A DNA stretch of 22,672 nucleotides from Tritrichomonas musculus (taxonomy: Eukaryota; Parabasalia; Tritrichomonadida; Tritrichomonadidae). Both the position numbers and the translations under genes were made by a program. Positions 1 to 8,578 of the stretch are shown here, one piece after another. Every line of letters starts with the position of its first letter. Position 1 is the stretch's first letter. The notes below the pieces were generated by a model that worked only from the letters and a program-made list of their open reading frames with translations, was not told the DNA's origin and did no database searches. The stretch is taken from positions 1 through 22,672 of the forward strand of contig JAPFFF010000440.1 of NCBI GenBank assembly GCA_039105265.1, in the 5' to 3' direction.

Positions 1-1
1 A

Positions 2-1546
2 ATCATTAATAGAAAACCTATCAAAGGCTCTGATGTCATACAACCAATCAAACCACCATCAATCAAACCAATAACAAACAATAATAATAATAATTTTTCG
101 AGTAATAAAATGAATGATGATACAACATTTATTGCTAACGAGGATGATGAAACAGAACTTAATGAAACGTTTCAACAGTACAATGAACGTGTAAAGAGAC
201 CTGCCAAAAAAGTTAAGTTCGGTAAGCTTAATTCTTTCGATGAATCACGTTTTAAGAAAGGAGCAGAATTTGAGTCACCAACATCTGAAGAAGAAATTCA
301 ACGATTATTGCAACAATACAAACAAGAAATCAAAACAACAGGTAAACGTGAAAACAGAGATGCTCCGACAGTTCTTAGCAATATCGGTAAATTCGGGAAC
401 TTAGATATTCAATCACACACACAAAACAGCTCATTTTACAAACAAAACTTCCTTGATATAATCATTAACGGAAATTACAGAGTTAAATACATTCCTTCAG
501 CCGCTACACGAGACCAGGCAAAAGTTTATTGTCACACACATCTTGACCCGGACGGAAAACCAAAATACAGATTACTTCCTACTAACGCTAAAGACCCGTC
601 AGGAGAGATTGAAATAACAGACCTGAACGGTGATAAAGTTGATGATATTATATTAGTTGATAAACGAGGTGTTCCACAAATCATTAACGGATACAAGCTT
701 GTATTTGCTTCTCCTTACAAGAAGGTTTGGAAAACAATGGTTACTACACCAGAAGCACGAAAGAAATTACCGTTTAATGTCTGGCTTGATGAAATGTTTG
801 AGAAAAGCAAAGACAAGATTGATTGGAATACAGGTAAATATATTCTTCAAGACTCAAGCAAAACACGACTCGCTCCGTACATTCAATACTATTCTGATTT
901 GAGATTAGGAAAACCAAGAGTCAGCACCAGAGCATCACCAAATTCATTCTGGAGTAGTCTCTTTTCTAAGATATGGAAGGTTTATTGGGAGATATTCAGT
1001 GAAATACATCCGTTATCAAAAGTTGTTAATTATCTTACTATATCAAATGCATTATTTGTATATCACTTTGATAATCCCGTTAAGAAAGCAATTGAAACAG
1101 AACATAATTTGAAGCCGATGAATTACGTTGAATGGATGAATTACAGGAAAACACAAAAATCTGATTATAACAAGAAATGTATTGCTCTCATACAAGATTT
1201 CATAAACAAATCTAAAAAGACAATCGTCTTCGAAACAGGTAAATGGTCTAGAGATATTAATAGCTGGAATCCTGAGTTTAAGACCATTATCGAAAACATT
1301 AATTACTTAATTCAGAAAGTTGCACCCGCAGGTACTGATGTTAATGAAACAATAGCTTACATCAATGTTGCTAGCCCGACAGATATTCAAACGTTAAAGG
1401 AGGTTTCAAATAATAATATTGCCGTCTGGATTGATACAGTTTACGGTAAGGGTTGCGGATATATTGAATATAAGATTCAAATGTCTAAACAAAAGCTTGA
1501 GAGACTATCAGCAGCAGAAGGATATGATATCAAAGTACCTGAATAA
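2..1546 (+). CDS. Conserved Polinton protein P1 with Ca-loop-like motif (element A, 5' partial)
   Basis: Homologue of the 520-residue protein encoded at 15835-17397. The shared core begins near FGNL and includes DIIINGNYRVKYIPSAA and a stretch DLNGDKVDDI followed by LVDKRG and NGYKL. The DxNxDxxxD spacing resembles calcium-binding loops of EF-hand, dockerin or FG-GAP type. An aromatic-rich stretch (FWSSLFSKIWKVYW) follows. The first ATG is at 110, but the frame stays open through Lys/Pro/Asn-rich codons to the window edge, so the real start may lie to the left. The length would then match the homologue better. A T-rich tract before 110 is an argument for starting there. Function is unknown; conservation between elements suggests a core role, perhaps in the particle. 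It converges on the gene at 1584. Confidence 0.75.
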   Translation: MINRKPIKGSDVIQPIKPPSIKPITNNNNNNFSSNKMNDDTTFIANEDDETELNETFQQYNERVKRPAKKVKFGKLNSFDESRFKKGAEFESPTSEEEIQRLLQQYKQEIKTTGKRENRDAPTVLSNIGKFGNLDIQSHTQNSSFYKQNFLDIIINGNYRVKYIPSAATRDQAKVYCHTHLDPDGKPKYRLLPTNAKDPSGEIEITDLNGDKVDDIILVDKRGVPQIINGYKLVFASPYKKVWKTMVTTPEARKKLPFNVWLDEMFEKSKDKIDWNTGKYILQDSSKTRLAPYIQYYSDLRLGKPRVSTRASPNSFWSSLFSKIWKVYWEIFSEIHPLSKVVNYLTISNALFVYHFDNPVKKAIETEHNLKPMNYVEWMNYRKTQKSDYNKKCIALIQDFINKSKKTIVFETGKWSRDINSWNPEFKTIIENINYLIQKVAPAGTDVNETIAYINVASPTDIQTLKEVSNNNIAVWIDTVYGKGCGYIEYKIQMSKQKLERLSAAEGYDIKVPE

Positions 1547-1587
1547 ATAAAAATAAATTAATGATTATTTGATGATTTTATTTTTAT
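1547..1587. terminator. Inverted repeat between convergent genes
   Basis: A perfect 11-bp inverted repeat has arms ATAAAAATAAA (1547-1557) and TTTATTTTTAT (1577-1587) around a 19-nt loop. It starts right after the stop of the P1 gene, and its right arm covers the stop of the opposing gene. It could act as a 3'-end signal on both strands. AT-rich sequence makes such repeats easier by chance, so confidence is moderate. Confidence 0.4.
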
Positions 1588-2546
1588 GACGGTCTTCTTC
1601 TCCTCCTTCTCGTTGAGTCACTGCCCGCAGTATTTAAAGAATCATTATGTATTGGAAACGGTTGTGAATTCGTTTGTTTTTTACTGTGTTTACCCTTTGA
1701 ATCACTTTGTTTTTTATTTTTTGGTGATCCGTTAGGGAATGTATCGGAAGATGAATCAGAAAGTAATGAATCAGATGAAGATGAAAATGTTTTTCTTATT
1801 GAATACGGTTGAGGTGATTCATCATCACTGAAAGCAATCCATCCGTACTTTATTGGCGGGTTATCATTATCGTCGTCAGATGAAGAAGATACATGATAAA
1901 CTTTTGCATTTGCAAATGATACATCTTCATTTTGTGGTGATTTGAAAGGAGATGTCGCAGCATTAGCAAACTTATTTGTTTGTGGGGGTGATTTGTAGGG
2001 AGATGTCCCGAAATCCTTCAGATACGGTGATGTAGTCGCGTCAGCAAATTGAATATGTTTATTTATTTTTGGTGTTTGTGGATGTGAATTGATAACAGGT
2101 ATTGAGTATGTTGATGTCTGTGGCGGTTGATTAAATTGATTCATTTGTGGCGGTGGTTGATTTCCGAAACACGTTTGTTTCGTCTTCTGGTATTCCTCTT
2201 GAACATCATCAATATGTTGATTTCGATTAATGTATTGATAATCTTGCAGCTTTCTTTTCAAACGAAAATCATTATGTTCCTGTTGTTCATTTAATACCAA
2301 ATTATTTGTTTGTCTTTGGTAATCCAGTAAATTAGTTCTCGGTGGTAATTGAGTCCTCAATACATTAGCTTGTGTTTGATATAATTGTGCATTTGCATTT
2401 CCAATCTGTTGTACTTCATATGCTTTATTTCTTATATCACGTGCCCGTTCACGGACTTTCTGTCTTTGTATACGTATCGCTTTCTCTCGTTCTTCTCTCT
2501 CGATTTGTTCCTTTGTTTTAAACAAATTACCGAGATTATTAAACAT
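1584..2546 (-). CDS. Low-complexity, basic-tailed protein in variable slot (element A)
   Basis: A 320-residue protein of unknown function. Residues ~10-110 are rich in Lys, Arg, Glu and Gln and look helical or coiled-coil. The middle is Pro/Gln/Asn-rich with repeated FA(D/N)A-x-TSP-like units. The C-terminal third is Ser/Asp-rich and ends with six consecutive arginines. The basic tail could bind nucleic acid or pack DNA, by loose analogy with core proteins of DNA viruses; this is inference. It follows the small conserved protein on the same strand. It occupies the place held by an unrelated-looking 493-residue protein in element B, so the slot has variable content. Confidence 0.75.
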   Translation of the reverse strand: MFNNLGNLFKTKEQIEREEREKAIRIQRQKVRERARDIRNKAYEVQQIGNANAQLYQTQANVLRTQLPPRTNLLDYQRQTNNLVLNEQQEHNDFRLKRKLQDYQYINRNQHIDDVQEEYQKTKQTCFGNQPPPQMNQFNQPPQTSTYSIPVINSHPQTPKINKHIQFADATTSPYLKDFGTSPYKSPPQTNKFANAATSPFKSPQNEDVSFANAKVYHVSSSSDDDNDNPPIKYGWIAFSDDESPQPYSIRKTFSSSSDSLLSDSSSDTFPNGSPKNKKQSDSKGKHSKKQTNSQPFPIHNDSLNTAGSDSTRRRRRRPS

Positions 2547-2559
2547 ATTCTTTGATACT

Positions 2560-2910
2560 TCAATAAATTAATAAACAACTGAATATAAATGATTCAGGTT
2601 CAATAACGTTTCCTTTCATGTCTGTGAACCATAACCTGTATTCTTTCTTTGTGTTGTTCAGACACTCATATTTTCTGTATTTGGTTTGTCTTCTGTTAGC
2701 AAGCATTATGAAATGGTCGCAGAAAGGCATGAATTCAACTATATCTGAATGAACCATCAAATCACCGACAATATGTTGATTGACAACAGCACCACAATAC
2801 TGAACAACAATGTACTTCTTGTTGCGACTATAAACGAAATCATCAGGAAGATTAAAATCTTTTGATTGTGTGTGATAGTATCGTTTTGTGATTGGTTGTT
2901 TAGCTTTCAT
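2560..2910 (-). CDS. Small conserved Polinton protein, possible minor capsid (element A)
   Basis: A 116-residue protein closely matching the 110-residue product at 13922-14254. Shared segments include YSRNKKYIVVQY, DLMVHSDIVEF, CDHFIMLANRRQTKYRKYE and the ending SCLLIY. The pattern of short beta-prone stretches ending in W-F-T-D-x-x-G and a hydrophobic last strand recalls single-jelly-roll minor capsid or penton proteins, but no fold can be proven by eye. The start overlaps the end of the upstream integrase gene by 11 bp. The same integrase-to-small-protein pairing is kept in element B, which suggests coupled expression. Confidence 0.8.
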   Translation of the reverse strand: MKAKQPITKRYYHTQSKDFNLPDDFVYSRNKKYIVVQYCGAVVNQHIVGDLMVHSDIVEFMPFCDHFIMLANRRQTKYRKYECLNNTKKEYRLWFTDMKGNVIEPESFIFSCLLIY

Positions 2911-4015
2911 TTTGCGTTTTATAAGTCAAAAAGAATATTTTATAATCATCATTCAAAGCATCTATTGACGAACAAACATATTTTGTGTACATGATTGGAA
3001 CTGTTATTATTGTTTTATTCTTCAGTGTTTTGTTAGTTTGACGTAAAGGATTTAATAGTTTACATTTAACGTTTCCTGATTCATAACAAATGAATTCAGC
3101 AAGTTCATTGAACACTCTTCTTCGCTTTTCATGTTTCTTTTCTGTTTTCGCGTAATCGGTGTGAATGAGTATTATATTTTTGGGTTTATATGACAGAAGA
3201 CCTTTAAATCGTTGTTTTTGTTGAATCTCTTTCAATTGCATTGATTTGGCTCTTATGTACTGCCATTCAAAGTCGCGGTCGTCTTGCATCTGTTGAGGTG
3301 TAAGATAAATGTATTTTGATTGTCGTTTGTCAAGGTATTCATCAGTTTCTTCATCAAATGATGTGTATAAAGGATTCAATAAGCGAAGAGATGAATGAGG
3401 TGTGTTATTGTACCATTTAACCGTTTGTTGCATCAATACATTGTTTGTCATTCGTTGTTGTGATTGACCGAAGGCGTTTCGTAAAGTTCTGATTACTGCA
3501 TCAACACATTTATGTGCGTTCGTGAAAGGTGAATCATCAATGATTAACTTTATTTTGTTCGGGGCTTTGAATTTAATTGACGGTTTGTTTGATTGGTATC
3601 TTTCGTCTCCGTTGCAATAACTTTTGAATGCATTTGATATAAAAGCCTGTTCACCATCACATTTAATTGTTTCGATTCTGATATTCCTTTTATTAACTAG
3701 TTTATCAATTACTTTGATTATAGTTAACTCAGTTCTGTCCGCAATCGGTTCAACAATTAAGTATTTCGTGTTTACATTGATTAGGACGAGATAAGCTTTG
3801 TTTAATGCAAACATTATATCCATTTCCCAACAATGAGGCTCAAATGAGAAGTCAGGTTTTGATAGTTTCTTTACTGTTTTCAATCGGAAATCCTTAATAT
3901 AGGGCTCAGTTTTAATGTTTGTGTCTTTGATGTACTTGTATTTAGATTTGAAAGGATAATTAATTGATTCTTTGTAGCTGCGTGCACTCGCTATGTCTTC
4001 GATGTATTCATTCAT
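2900..4015 (-). CDS. Retrovirus-like (rve) integrase (element A)
   Basis: A 371-residue integrase homologous to the product at 12656-13918. The catalytic core is recognised by CWEMDIMF (Asp66), IKCDGE (Asp120) and HKCVDAVIRTLRNAFG (Asp172), then WYNNTPHSSL, typical of rve integrases. The third acidic position is Asp in both copies here, so this is a family trait. The C-terminal part (TEKKHEKRRRVFNELAEF, GNVKCKLLN, TITVPIMYTK-like) resembles the small beta-rich C-terminal domain of Maverick integrases. It is expected to cut and join element ends into host DNA. A TATTTTTG motif lies 8 nt upstream of the ATG. Confidence 0.9.
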   Translation of the reverse strand: MNEYIEDIASARSYKESINYPFKSKYKYIKDTNIKTEPYIKDFRLKTVKKLSKPDFSFEPHCWEMDIMFALNKAYLVLINVNTKYLIVEPIADRTELTIIKVIDKLVNKRNIRIETIKCDGEQAFISNAFKSYCNGDERYQSNKPSIKFKAPNKIKLIIDDSPFTNAHKCVDAVIRTLRNAFGQSQQRMTNNVLMQQTVKWYNNTPHSSLRLLNPLYTSFDEETDEYLDKRQSKYIYLTPQQMQDDRDFEWQYIRAKSMQLKEIQQKQRFKGLLSYKPKNIILIHTDYAKTEKKHEKRRRVFNELAEFICYESGNVKCKLLNPLRQTNKTLKNKTIITVPIMYTKYVCSSIDALNDDYKIFFLTYKTQNES

Positions 4016-4033
4016 TTTGATCGCAAAAATAAA
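4016..4033 (-). promoter_or_regulatory. TATTTTTG promoter-like motif of element A integrase
   Basis: On the minus strand TTTATTTTTGCGATCAAAATG precedes the integrase start, with the TATTTTTG core at 4024-4031. The same octamer sits 5-11 nt before five genes of element B, including its integrase. The repeated placement argues for a shared transcription start signal. Confidence 0.5.
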
Positions 4034-4181
4034 GCCTTCAAATGCCGCCCGTGAACGGAAACAGTCAAAGAATCACAAAAATAAAAAGAGCTATAGAAAG
4101 GGGTAATTTTAACCTTCAATCGAAATCAGTTTATTTATTCATTAGCTTGCGAACCTTTTGGCGTTTCATCATCAACGTATT

Positions 4182-6002
4182 CTAAACCTTCGAGAGATAA
4201 TTTAAAGTATGTATCACGGCACAAACATAACTGACAGGGGGTGGATGAACTGTACCTTCTTCATTTACATTATAATATGTATCGTTCACACCTGTGTGAA
4301 TTGGTTGACCGTTGATTTGAATTTGAACATTACCAAAACCTCCGTCTAAACCATCATAACAATAACCTGCAGATGATCTTTCAGTTTGAATATTGAATAC
4401 AAATGATGTTGCATCAGACAAAGTGTTTTTGTATCGATTACCTCGTGCGTCGTTCTTTGGCATAGTAAATGAATCTTCAAATTCCTTTGTACATTGAAGT
4501 GTAATTGCGTCTAAATCACCGGCAGTCAATTGATTTTCAAAGAATCTTGCACCGATGGTATCTACGTTCTCGTCAGGGAAGTTCTTACCGCCTATGTTCA
4601 AATAACAGTTTTGATAAACAGGGTTTTCAAATACAGTCAGATCATTATGATGCTTTGGAAACAGAACCGACATTGTTGTAACGTTAATCAAAGGTATGTT
4701 CAATGTTGATTTGATTCCGTTTGCGGCGGCAGCAATCGGAAATGCATGATAATCAACCTTCTGTGAAGGAATGATTAAACCTTGTCTCAAAATGTTTTCA
4801 ATTCCTTGACGTGTTGCTTCACAAACACCGTAGCCCTGCATGTTTGATTTGCAAAGAGTGATTGTCATTTGATTGCAGGTCAATGTTGCAACACCGTTTG
4901 AATATTCAATGTCTTTATGTTTTGTTTCTAAGATTTTAACAACATCGCCAGGAGCTAACGGAGCATCGGGATTTGCCGATGCAATCATTTCTGCAAACGT
5001 TCCTTTATTAACATCAGACTCTTTCACATGAAACTTCTCATAATCATCAATTGTGTAATGAAATACAACTTCTTTTGGTGTTTCATCTTCATCAACAGGA
5101 TTACCTGCATGTATTCTTTGATATTTGATTGTAAGTGTTTGATCAAACACGGAAGGAATGGTTGCTTCATTACCGATTTGTGTGAATTGACGTTTAAGTT
5201 TACCGCGAACCTTTAAATCACGAAGTTTATCTAATGATTCAGCAGAAACAGATTCATCATCTTCGAGAAATGCTTTTGTTTCAGCAACTACATAAGGATC
5301 AATAACAGCCCAAACAAGACCTGCGGGGCTGACTTGAAAACGAATTGATAAATCACCGATGATTCCGTTAGGGAATAAATCAAATGCCTGTAATGCTAGT
5401 AAGTCATCAAACGGAAGGTTTAAATCAAATTCAACTTGTGCTCTTCCGTTCTCTTTGAAATTCATCAGATTTACATACGTTCCTGCCATTGTTTGTGAAT
5501 ATTGACTTACATTTTCCCATAAAGAATGAACGAATCTACGTCTTTTCTTTTCTGTTTCTGGTTTAAGTGCAGAATATAAGAAACCTTCACGAACACATTC
5601 ATTCTGTTGATATCCGACATTAACATTATTATGTAGAATCTCTAAACGATCGAACAACTGATTTGATGATTTGAAACCGACAAACAGTTTGTAGAAGTGT
5701 TGAGGGTCTTCAATGGTTCGCAATTTATCAAGATCGGTATTCAACTGTAAATCTAGTTTGACATGAAATGTCAGAAATCCTTTGTCAACATCACTTATGA
5801 AATGATCAGGATGAGTTAAACTGATTTGTGAGTATTGACCTGCTGTAAACGGTGCGGGCTGATCATGACAGTCAACAGTTCTGAATGAAAATGAACGTGT
5901 TCCGTCATTAACGTTAATCATATGACGCATCTCTTCAAATGCATGCAATACATTTCCTGTTTCGATTTGATGGTTATGTGATCTCTCATTACGATATAAC
6001 AT
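4182..6002 (-). CDS. Major capsid protein, double-jelly-roll type (element A)
   Basis: About 606 residues, matching the product at 9414-11282 along nearly the whole length. Strongly conserved segments are RSFSFRTVDCHDQPAPF, FDRLEILHNNVNVGYQQNE, FDLFPNGIIGDLSIRFQVSP, NCYLNIGGKNFPDE and LQCTKEFEDSFTMPK. The length, the regular beta-rich make-up and its position beside the amphipathic small protein fit the hexon-like MCP of Polintons. The assignment rests on family knowledge and context, not on a search. About one break may be present in this copy. It would form the capsid shell. It is transcribed divergently from the gene at 6055. Confidence 0.8.
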   Translation of the reverse strand: MLYRNERSHNHQIETGNVLHAFEEMRHMINVNDGTRSFSFRTVDCHDQPAPFTAGQYSQISLTHPDHFISDVDKGFLTFHVKLDLQLNTDLDKLRTIEDPQHFYKLFVGFKSSNQLFDRLEILHNNVNVGYQQNECVREGFLYSALKPETEKKRRRFVHSLWENVSQYSQTMAGTYVNLMNFKENGRAQVEFDLNLPFDDLLALQAFDLFPNGIIGDLSIRFQVSPAGLVWAVIDPYVVAETKAFLEDDESVSAESLDKLRDLKVRGKLKRQFTQIGNEATIPSVFDQTLTIKYQRIHAGNPVDEDETPKEVVFHYTIDDYEKFHVKESDVNKGTFAEMIASANPDAPLAPGDVVKILETKHKDIEYSNGVATLTCNQMTITLCKSNMQGYGVCEATRQGIENILRQGLIIPSQKVDYHAFPIAAAANGIKSTLNIPLINVTTMSVLFPKHHNDLTVFENPVYQNCYLNIGGKNFPDENVDTIGARFFENQLTAGDLDAITLQCTKEFEDSFTMPKNDARGNRYKNTLSDATSFVFNIQTERSSAGYCYDGLDGGFGNVQIQINGQPIHTGVNDTYYNVNEEGTVHPPPVSYVCAVIHTLNYLSKV

Positions 6003-6054
6003 TTATGATTTAATAAAAAGAATCAATATATTATCTCTTTTATTTACTCTTTAA
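6003..6054. promoter_or_regulatory. Divergent promoter region, MCP / amphipathic protein (element A)
   Basis: Only 52 bp separate two opposite starts. Each side has a T-rich tract shortly before TAAATG: CTTTTTATTAAATCATAAATG towards the MCP and TTTATTTACTCTTTAAATG towards 6055. Element B keeps the same divergent layout in 46 bp. Confidence 0.5.
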
Positions 6055-6306
6055 ATGGGTATAGGCATATTCAATAAGATAAAGAACGGTTTCAAGAAGT
6101 TCGGAAACAAAATCAAAGACGTAGCAACAAAGATTGTTGATAACATTCCTAAAGTCGTTGATGTCGGAAAACAGATTATCGATAAAGTTAAACCGATAAC
6201 GAAATTCATTCCAGGCGTCGGTCAAGTTATTGACACTATTGATACAGGTTTAAGTATGGCAGGTCTAGTTGGAACGGTCGGAAAGTCAATATTAGATAAA
6301 GTTTAA
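6055..6306 (+). CDS. Small amphipathic glycine-rich protein, MCP neighbour (element A)
   Basis: An 83-residue protein starting MGIGIFNKIKNGF and ending GKSILDKV. The first half alternates Lys and hydrophobic residues (KKFGNKIKDVATKIVDNIP), as in a membrane-active amphipathic helix. A centre with IPGVGQVIDTIDTGL follows. The copy at 11329 is the same length and its start and end are almost identical. Position beside the MCP and composition recall the small membrane-lytic or capsid-lining proteins of adenoviruses and adintoviruses (pVI/pX-like), but homology is not shown. A role in particle assembly or membrane penetration is inferred. Confidence 0.8.
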   Translation: MGIGIFNKIKNGFKKFGNKIKDVATKIVDNIPKVVDVGKQIIDKVKPITKFIPGVGQVIDTIDTGLSMAGLVGTVGKSILDKV

Positions 6307-6338
6307 TGATATCTATAAACGTTTTATCATAAACTCAA

Positions 6339-6743
6339 ATGAATGAAAACATCAATGAAGTTAAAATAATAAATGAAAACAGAAATGAAGTTAAAGTATT
6401 TAAATCACTTGAAGAATTCGATTTGTTCTGTCATAAAAATATTGATCAAATGAAATCACAAACGACAAACTATTTGAACAAGATTTATAAAATCATCACT
6501 AATGACGGAAATGAATACAAAATCACAAAACGTAATTGCAAAGAAGGAAAACGATGTGACGGAGACATTTATTTGAAGAAAGTCGGGAATACAATCACTA
6601 AAACACTTGAGAATGACAATATCACCGCTGATATTATTATTCTGAGAGAAACAGTTGATGCGATATCTTCCAAAACTGATGAACTTCGCGATTTGTTTGA
6701 CAGTAAGTTGATTCACGTTAGTAGTGATGAGTGTTCCGGATGA
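6339..6743 (+). CDS. Conserved protein with C-terminal coiled coil (element A)
   Basis: A 134-residue protein of unknown function, homologous to the 153-residue product at 11631-12092. The shared N-terminal part has EEFDLF, TTNYLNK-x-YKIIT and EYKITKR; the C-terminal part is helical and coiled-coil-like. It follows the amphipathic protein on the same strand in both elements with a 30-50 bp gap, so the two probably serve the same process, perhaps the particle. A short T-rich tract (GTTTTATCATAAACTCAAATG) precedes the start. Confidence 0.75.
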   Translation: MNENINEVKIINENRNEVKVFKSLEEFDLFCHKNIDQMKSQTTNYLNKIYKIITNDGNEYKITKRNCKEGKRCDGDIYLKKVGNTITKTLENDNITADIIILRETVDAISSKTDELRDLFDSKLIHVSSDECSG

Positions 6744-6764
6744 CAACCAGATAGAAATTCATTT

Positions 6765-7062
6765 ATGACCGACACCACTGCCCTAATTTAGAAGGTCATC
6801 TTACTATTTTTGAATTGACACTAACTGATACTCATAACTAGGAATAAGTGGTCAGCATCATAGGGCCACATTGATGTTCACTTATGATCACTCATGACCG
6901 CCACTATTGCCCTAGTTTAGAAGGTCATCTAACTATTTTTGAATTGACCCTAACTGATACTCATAACTAGGAATAAGTGGTCAGCATCATGGGGTTATAT
7001 AGATGTTCACTTATGACTGCCACTATTGCCCTAGTTTTGAAGGCCCCTAACTATTTTTGCAT
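6765..7062. repeat. Tandem repeat (119-129 bp unit) at element junction
   Basis: Units begin ATGACC/T at 6765, 6894 and 7013. The first is 129 bp, the second 119 bp and the third stops after about 50 bp. The length difference comes from an extra ten bases near ATGATCACTC at the end of unit 1. Each unit has CACTATTGCCCTAGTTT-like sequence followed by CTATTTTTG, so the promoter-like TATTTTTG recurs in every unit. The 391-bp stretch 6744-7134 has no supportable gene. Tandem repeats are common inside the terminal inverted repeats of Mavericks, so this is probably a terminal region of B, of A, or of both. Confidence 0.8.
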
Positions 7063-7134
7063 TTATGCATTCGCATTGACCCCAAAAATAAACCTATTTT
7101 TAAATTTGAATATTGATTTTTTTATCACCACCAA

Positions 7135-7620
7135 ATGGAATCATCCACAACCCATTTCAAGGTCTACGAATACATCAACACATTGATATCCCTATCATCA
7201 AAGCCTGATGAATTCTCAAAATGTAATTTCGCAATATTATGTGACAAGTTCCCATTCAGTTTGAAGAAATCGCTTTACCTTGCGAGGGTCCTATATGTAT
7301 CACTACAGACTAATACTGAAACCATTAGATTCTACCCAGATAAGCTCAAGGAGATGAACCTTGAGAACATATATTTGACATCCAACAGTAGACGTAAATT
7401 GAGTATCAACATGCATGAGTTCTTCGTAAATGGGAATACCGAAAAACATGAATTCAAGGAATGCCCGTATTACAACTATTCGATTGAGAAAACCAATATA
7501 AACACCAAGGATCTCATTGGTAAATTACGTGAAAAATACAATATTGTGGAACCTGATGTATTCATTGGTCAACATCAAGATTTGGTATTGGAAGCAGACC
7601 CTGATATTGATTTTGTCTAA
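7135..7620 (+). CDS. Unknown protein at left end of element B
   Basis: A 161-residue protein I do not recognise. It is soluble-looking, with Lys/Asn-rich helical stretches, a region ECPYYNYSIEKTN and an acidic end (EADPDIDFV). A T7 tract lies upstream of the start (GATTTTTTTATCACCACCAAATG), the start pattern seen across the element, which supports real expression. It converges on the ATPase gene with a 4-bp overlap. Position next to the terminal repeats is where some Polintons carry small accessory genes. No function is proposed. Confidence 0.7.
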   Translation: MESSTTHFKVYEYINTLISLSSKPDEFSKCNFAILCDKFPFSLKKSLYLARVLYVSLQTNTETIRFYPDKLKEMNLENIYLTSNSRRKLSINMHEFFVNGNTEKHEFKECPYYNYSIEKTNINTKDLIGKLREKYNIVEPDVFIGQHQDLVLEADPDIDFV

Positions 7621-8558
7621 ATCTTACTATATATAACTTGCATATCGTGTTCAACAGTGTTCACCAATATGAAATCATGTCCAGATAAGGTTCTATATTT
7701 TTGCCACAACTCTTCGAATTCACAAGGTATGCTCACCTGCTGATATATGTAATTGAGTTTCTGTCGCGAGAACCCATTGAATATGAAGAATGATGTACAA
7801 TTATTTTTGTAATCAGTTGGCACACCTTTGAAGAACTGGATATTGATGTAAACGATTGAATTCTTATGGCGCAACTGTGTAATATAGTTTGTGAAGTATG
7901 ATGATTTCAACAGCTTACTCTTAATGAAATCCTCACAAAGGATTATCGTATTGAGTGGTACATTGGGTTTCCCAAGTTTGTTGATATGAAGGAACTCAAA
8001 CATTTGCTGCAACTTCTGTTCATCGACAATAATCTTCCCAACTGAGCTATATTTGTTATACAACTCTTTCCATAAATCGAGTTCCTTCAAGTATCGTTCG
8101 GCATTACTATCAGCGACAACCTCTATGGGTAAGTTGATGAGTTCACGTTGAGATTCAAATGTGGAATCATTTATAATACCATTTTTGCTCACATAGACTA
8201 TCATATGAAATGGGTTATTTTTGAGTCTACTCATTTGAATGATATCACGAATAACTGTGTGACTCTTACCTTTGCCTTGAGAAGCTACCAGTATGTTCAA
8301 AGTATTGTACCAAGCATATATTCCGTTAGCGATTGGTCTTATGGATGCATTCGTGATTCTATCCCTATTCTTGGAATAGGCCTCACTCATAGCTTCATCA
8401 ACATCAAACCTCTTGGAAACCGGTTGCTGCTTCTGGAACATAGAACGCAGTTCCTGCTCAAATGTGTCAAAATCTATTGGCTCTCCACTGGAACTGTCTG
8501 ATAATTCGATAGATGTATAATCAAAAAGAGTTGGCTGCAGGCGTTTATAATACAACAT
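7617..8558 (-). CDS. Genome-packaging ATPase, A32/FtsK-HerA type
   Basis: A 313-residue P-loop protein. Walker A is ASQGKGKSHT (residues ~92-101). A Walker-B-like strand NTIILCED lies at ~203-210, and YINIQ with a preceding LRHKN fits the downstream sensor strand of A32-like packaging ATPases. The first ~75 residues are Ser/Asp-rich and variable. These ATPases drive DNA into preformed capsids. It is the first of several minus-strand genes leading away from the MCP. TTTATTTTTGATTAAATG, with TATTTTTG at 8564-8571 on the minus strand, sits directly before the start. Confidence 0.88.
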   Translation of the reverse strand: MLYYKRLQPTLFDYTSIELSDSSSGEPIDFDTFEQELRSMFQKQQPVSKRFDVDEAMSEAYSKNRDRITNASIRPIANGIYAWYNTLNILVASQGKGKSHTVIRDIIQMSRLKNNPFHMIVYVSKNGIINDSTFESQRELINLPIEVVADSNAERYLKELDLWKELYNKYSSVGKIIVDEQKLQQMFEFLHINKLGKPNVPLNTIILCEDFIKSKLLKSSYFTNYITQLRHKNSIVYINIQFFKGVPTDYKNNCTSFFIFNGFSRQKLNYIYQQVSIPCEFEELWQKYRTLSGHDFILVNTVEHDMQVIYSKI

Positions 8559-8575
8559 TTAATCAAAAATAAAGC
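8559..8575 (-). promoter_or_regulatory. TATTTTTG promoter-like motif of ATPase gene
   Basis: The octamer at 8564-8571 (minus strand) lies 5 nt before the ATG, and the start context is TTAAATG. This is the tightest spacing between T-rich core and start codon in the window, shared with the gene at 14346. Confidence 0.5.
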
Positions 8576-8578
8576 TTT

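Larger units (their letters stand above)
1..6760. mobile_element. Polinton/Maverick-type element A (partial, left side outside window)
   Basis: Seven genes of Polinton type are seen: P1, a variable-slot basic protein, a small conserved protein, an rve integrase, an MCP, an amphipathic small protein and a coiled-coil protein. Six of the seven have homologues in the neighbouring element, which shows they belong together. Polymerase and ATPase are not in the visible part and may lie to the left. The right boundary is placed just before the tandem repeats that begin at 6765; the exact end and any target-site duplication cannot be fixed from this window. Reading frames are mostly open, with about one break at most, so the copy looks fairly young. 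Confidence 0.75.

Noticed and set aside
6765-7062. CRISPR-like array
   Set aside because: Units of 119-129 bp repeat along their whole length with no unique spacers and there are no cas genes.
6977-7186. Small open frame across the tandem repeats
   Set aside because: It starts inside a repeat unit, overlaps the better supported gene at 7135 and has no homologue in element A.
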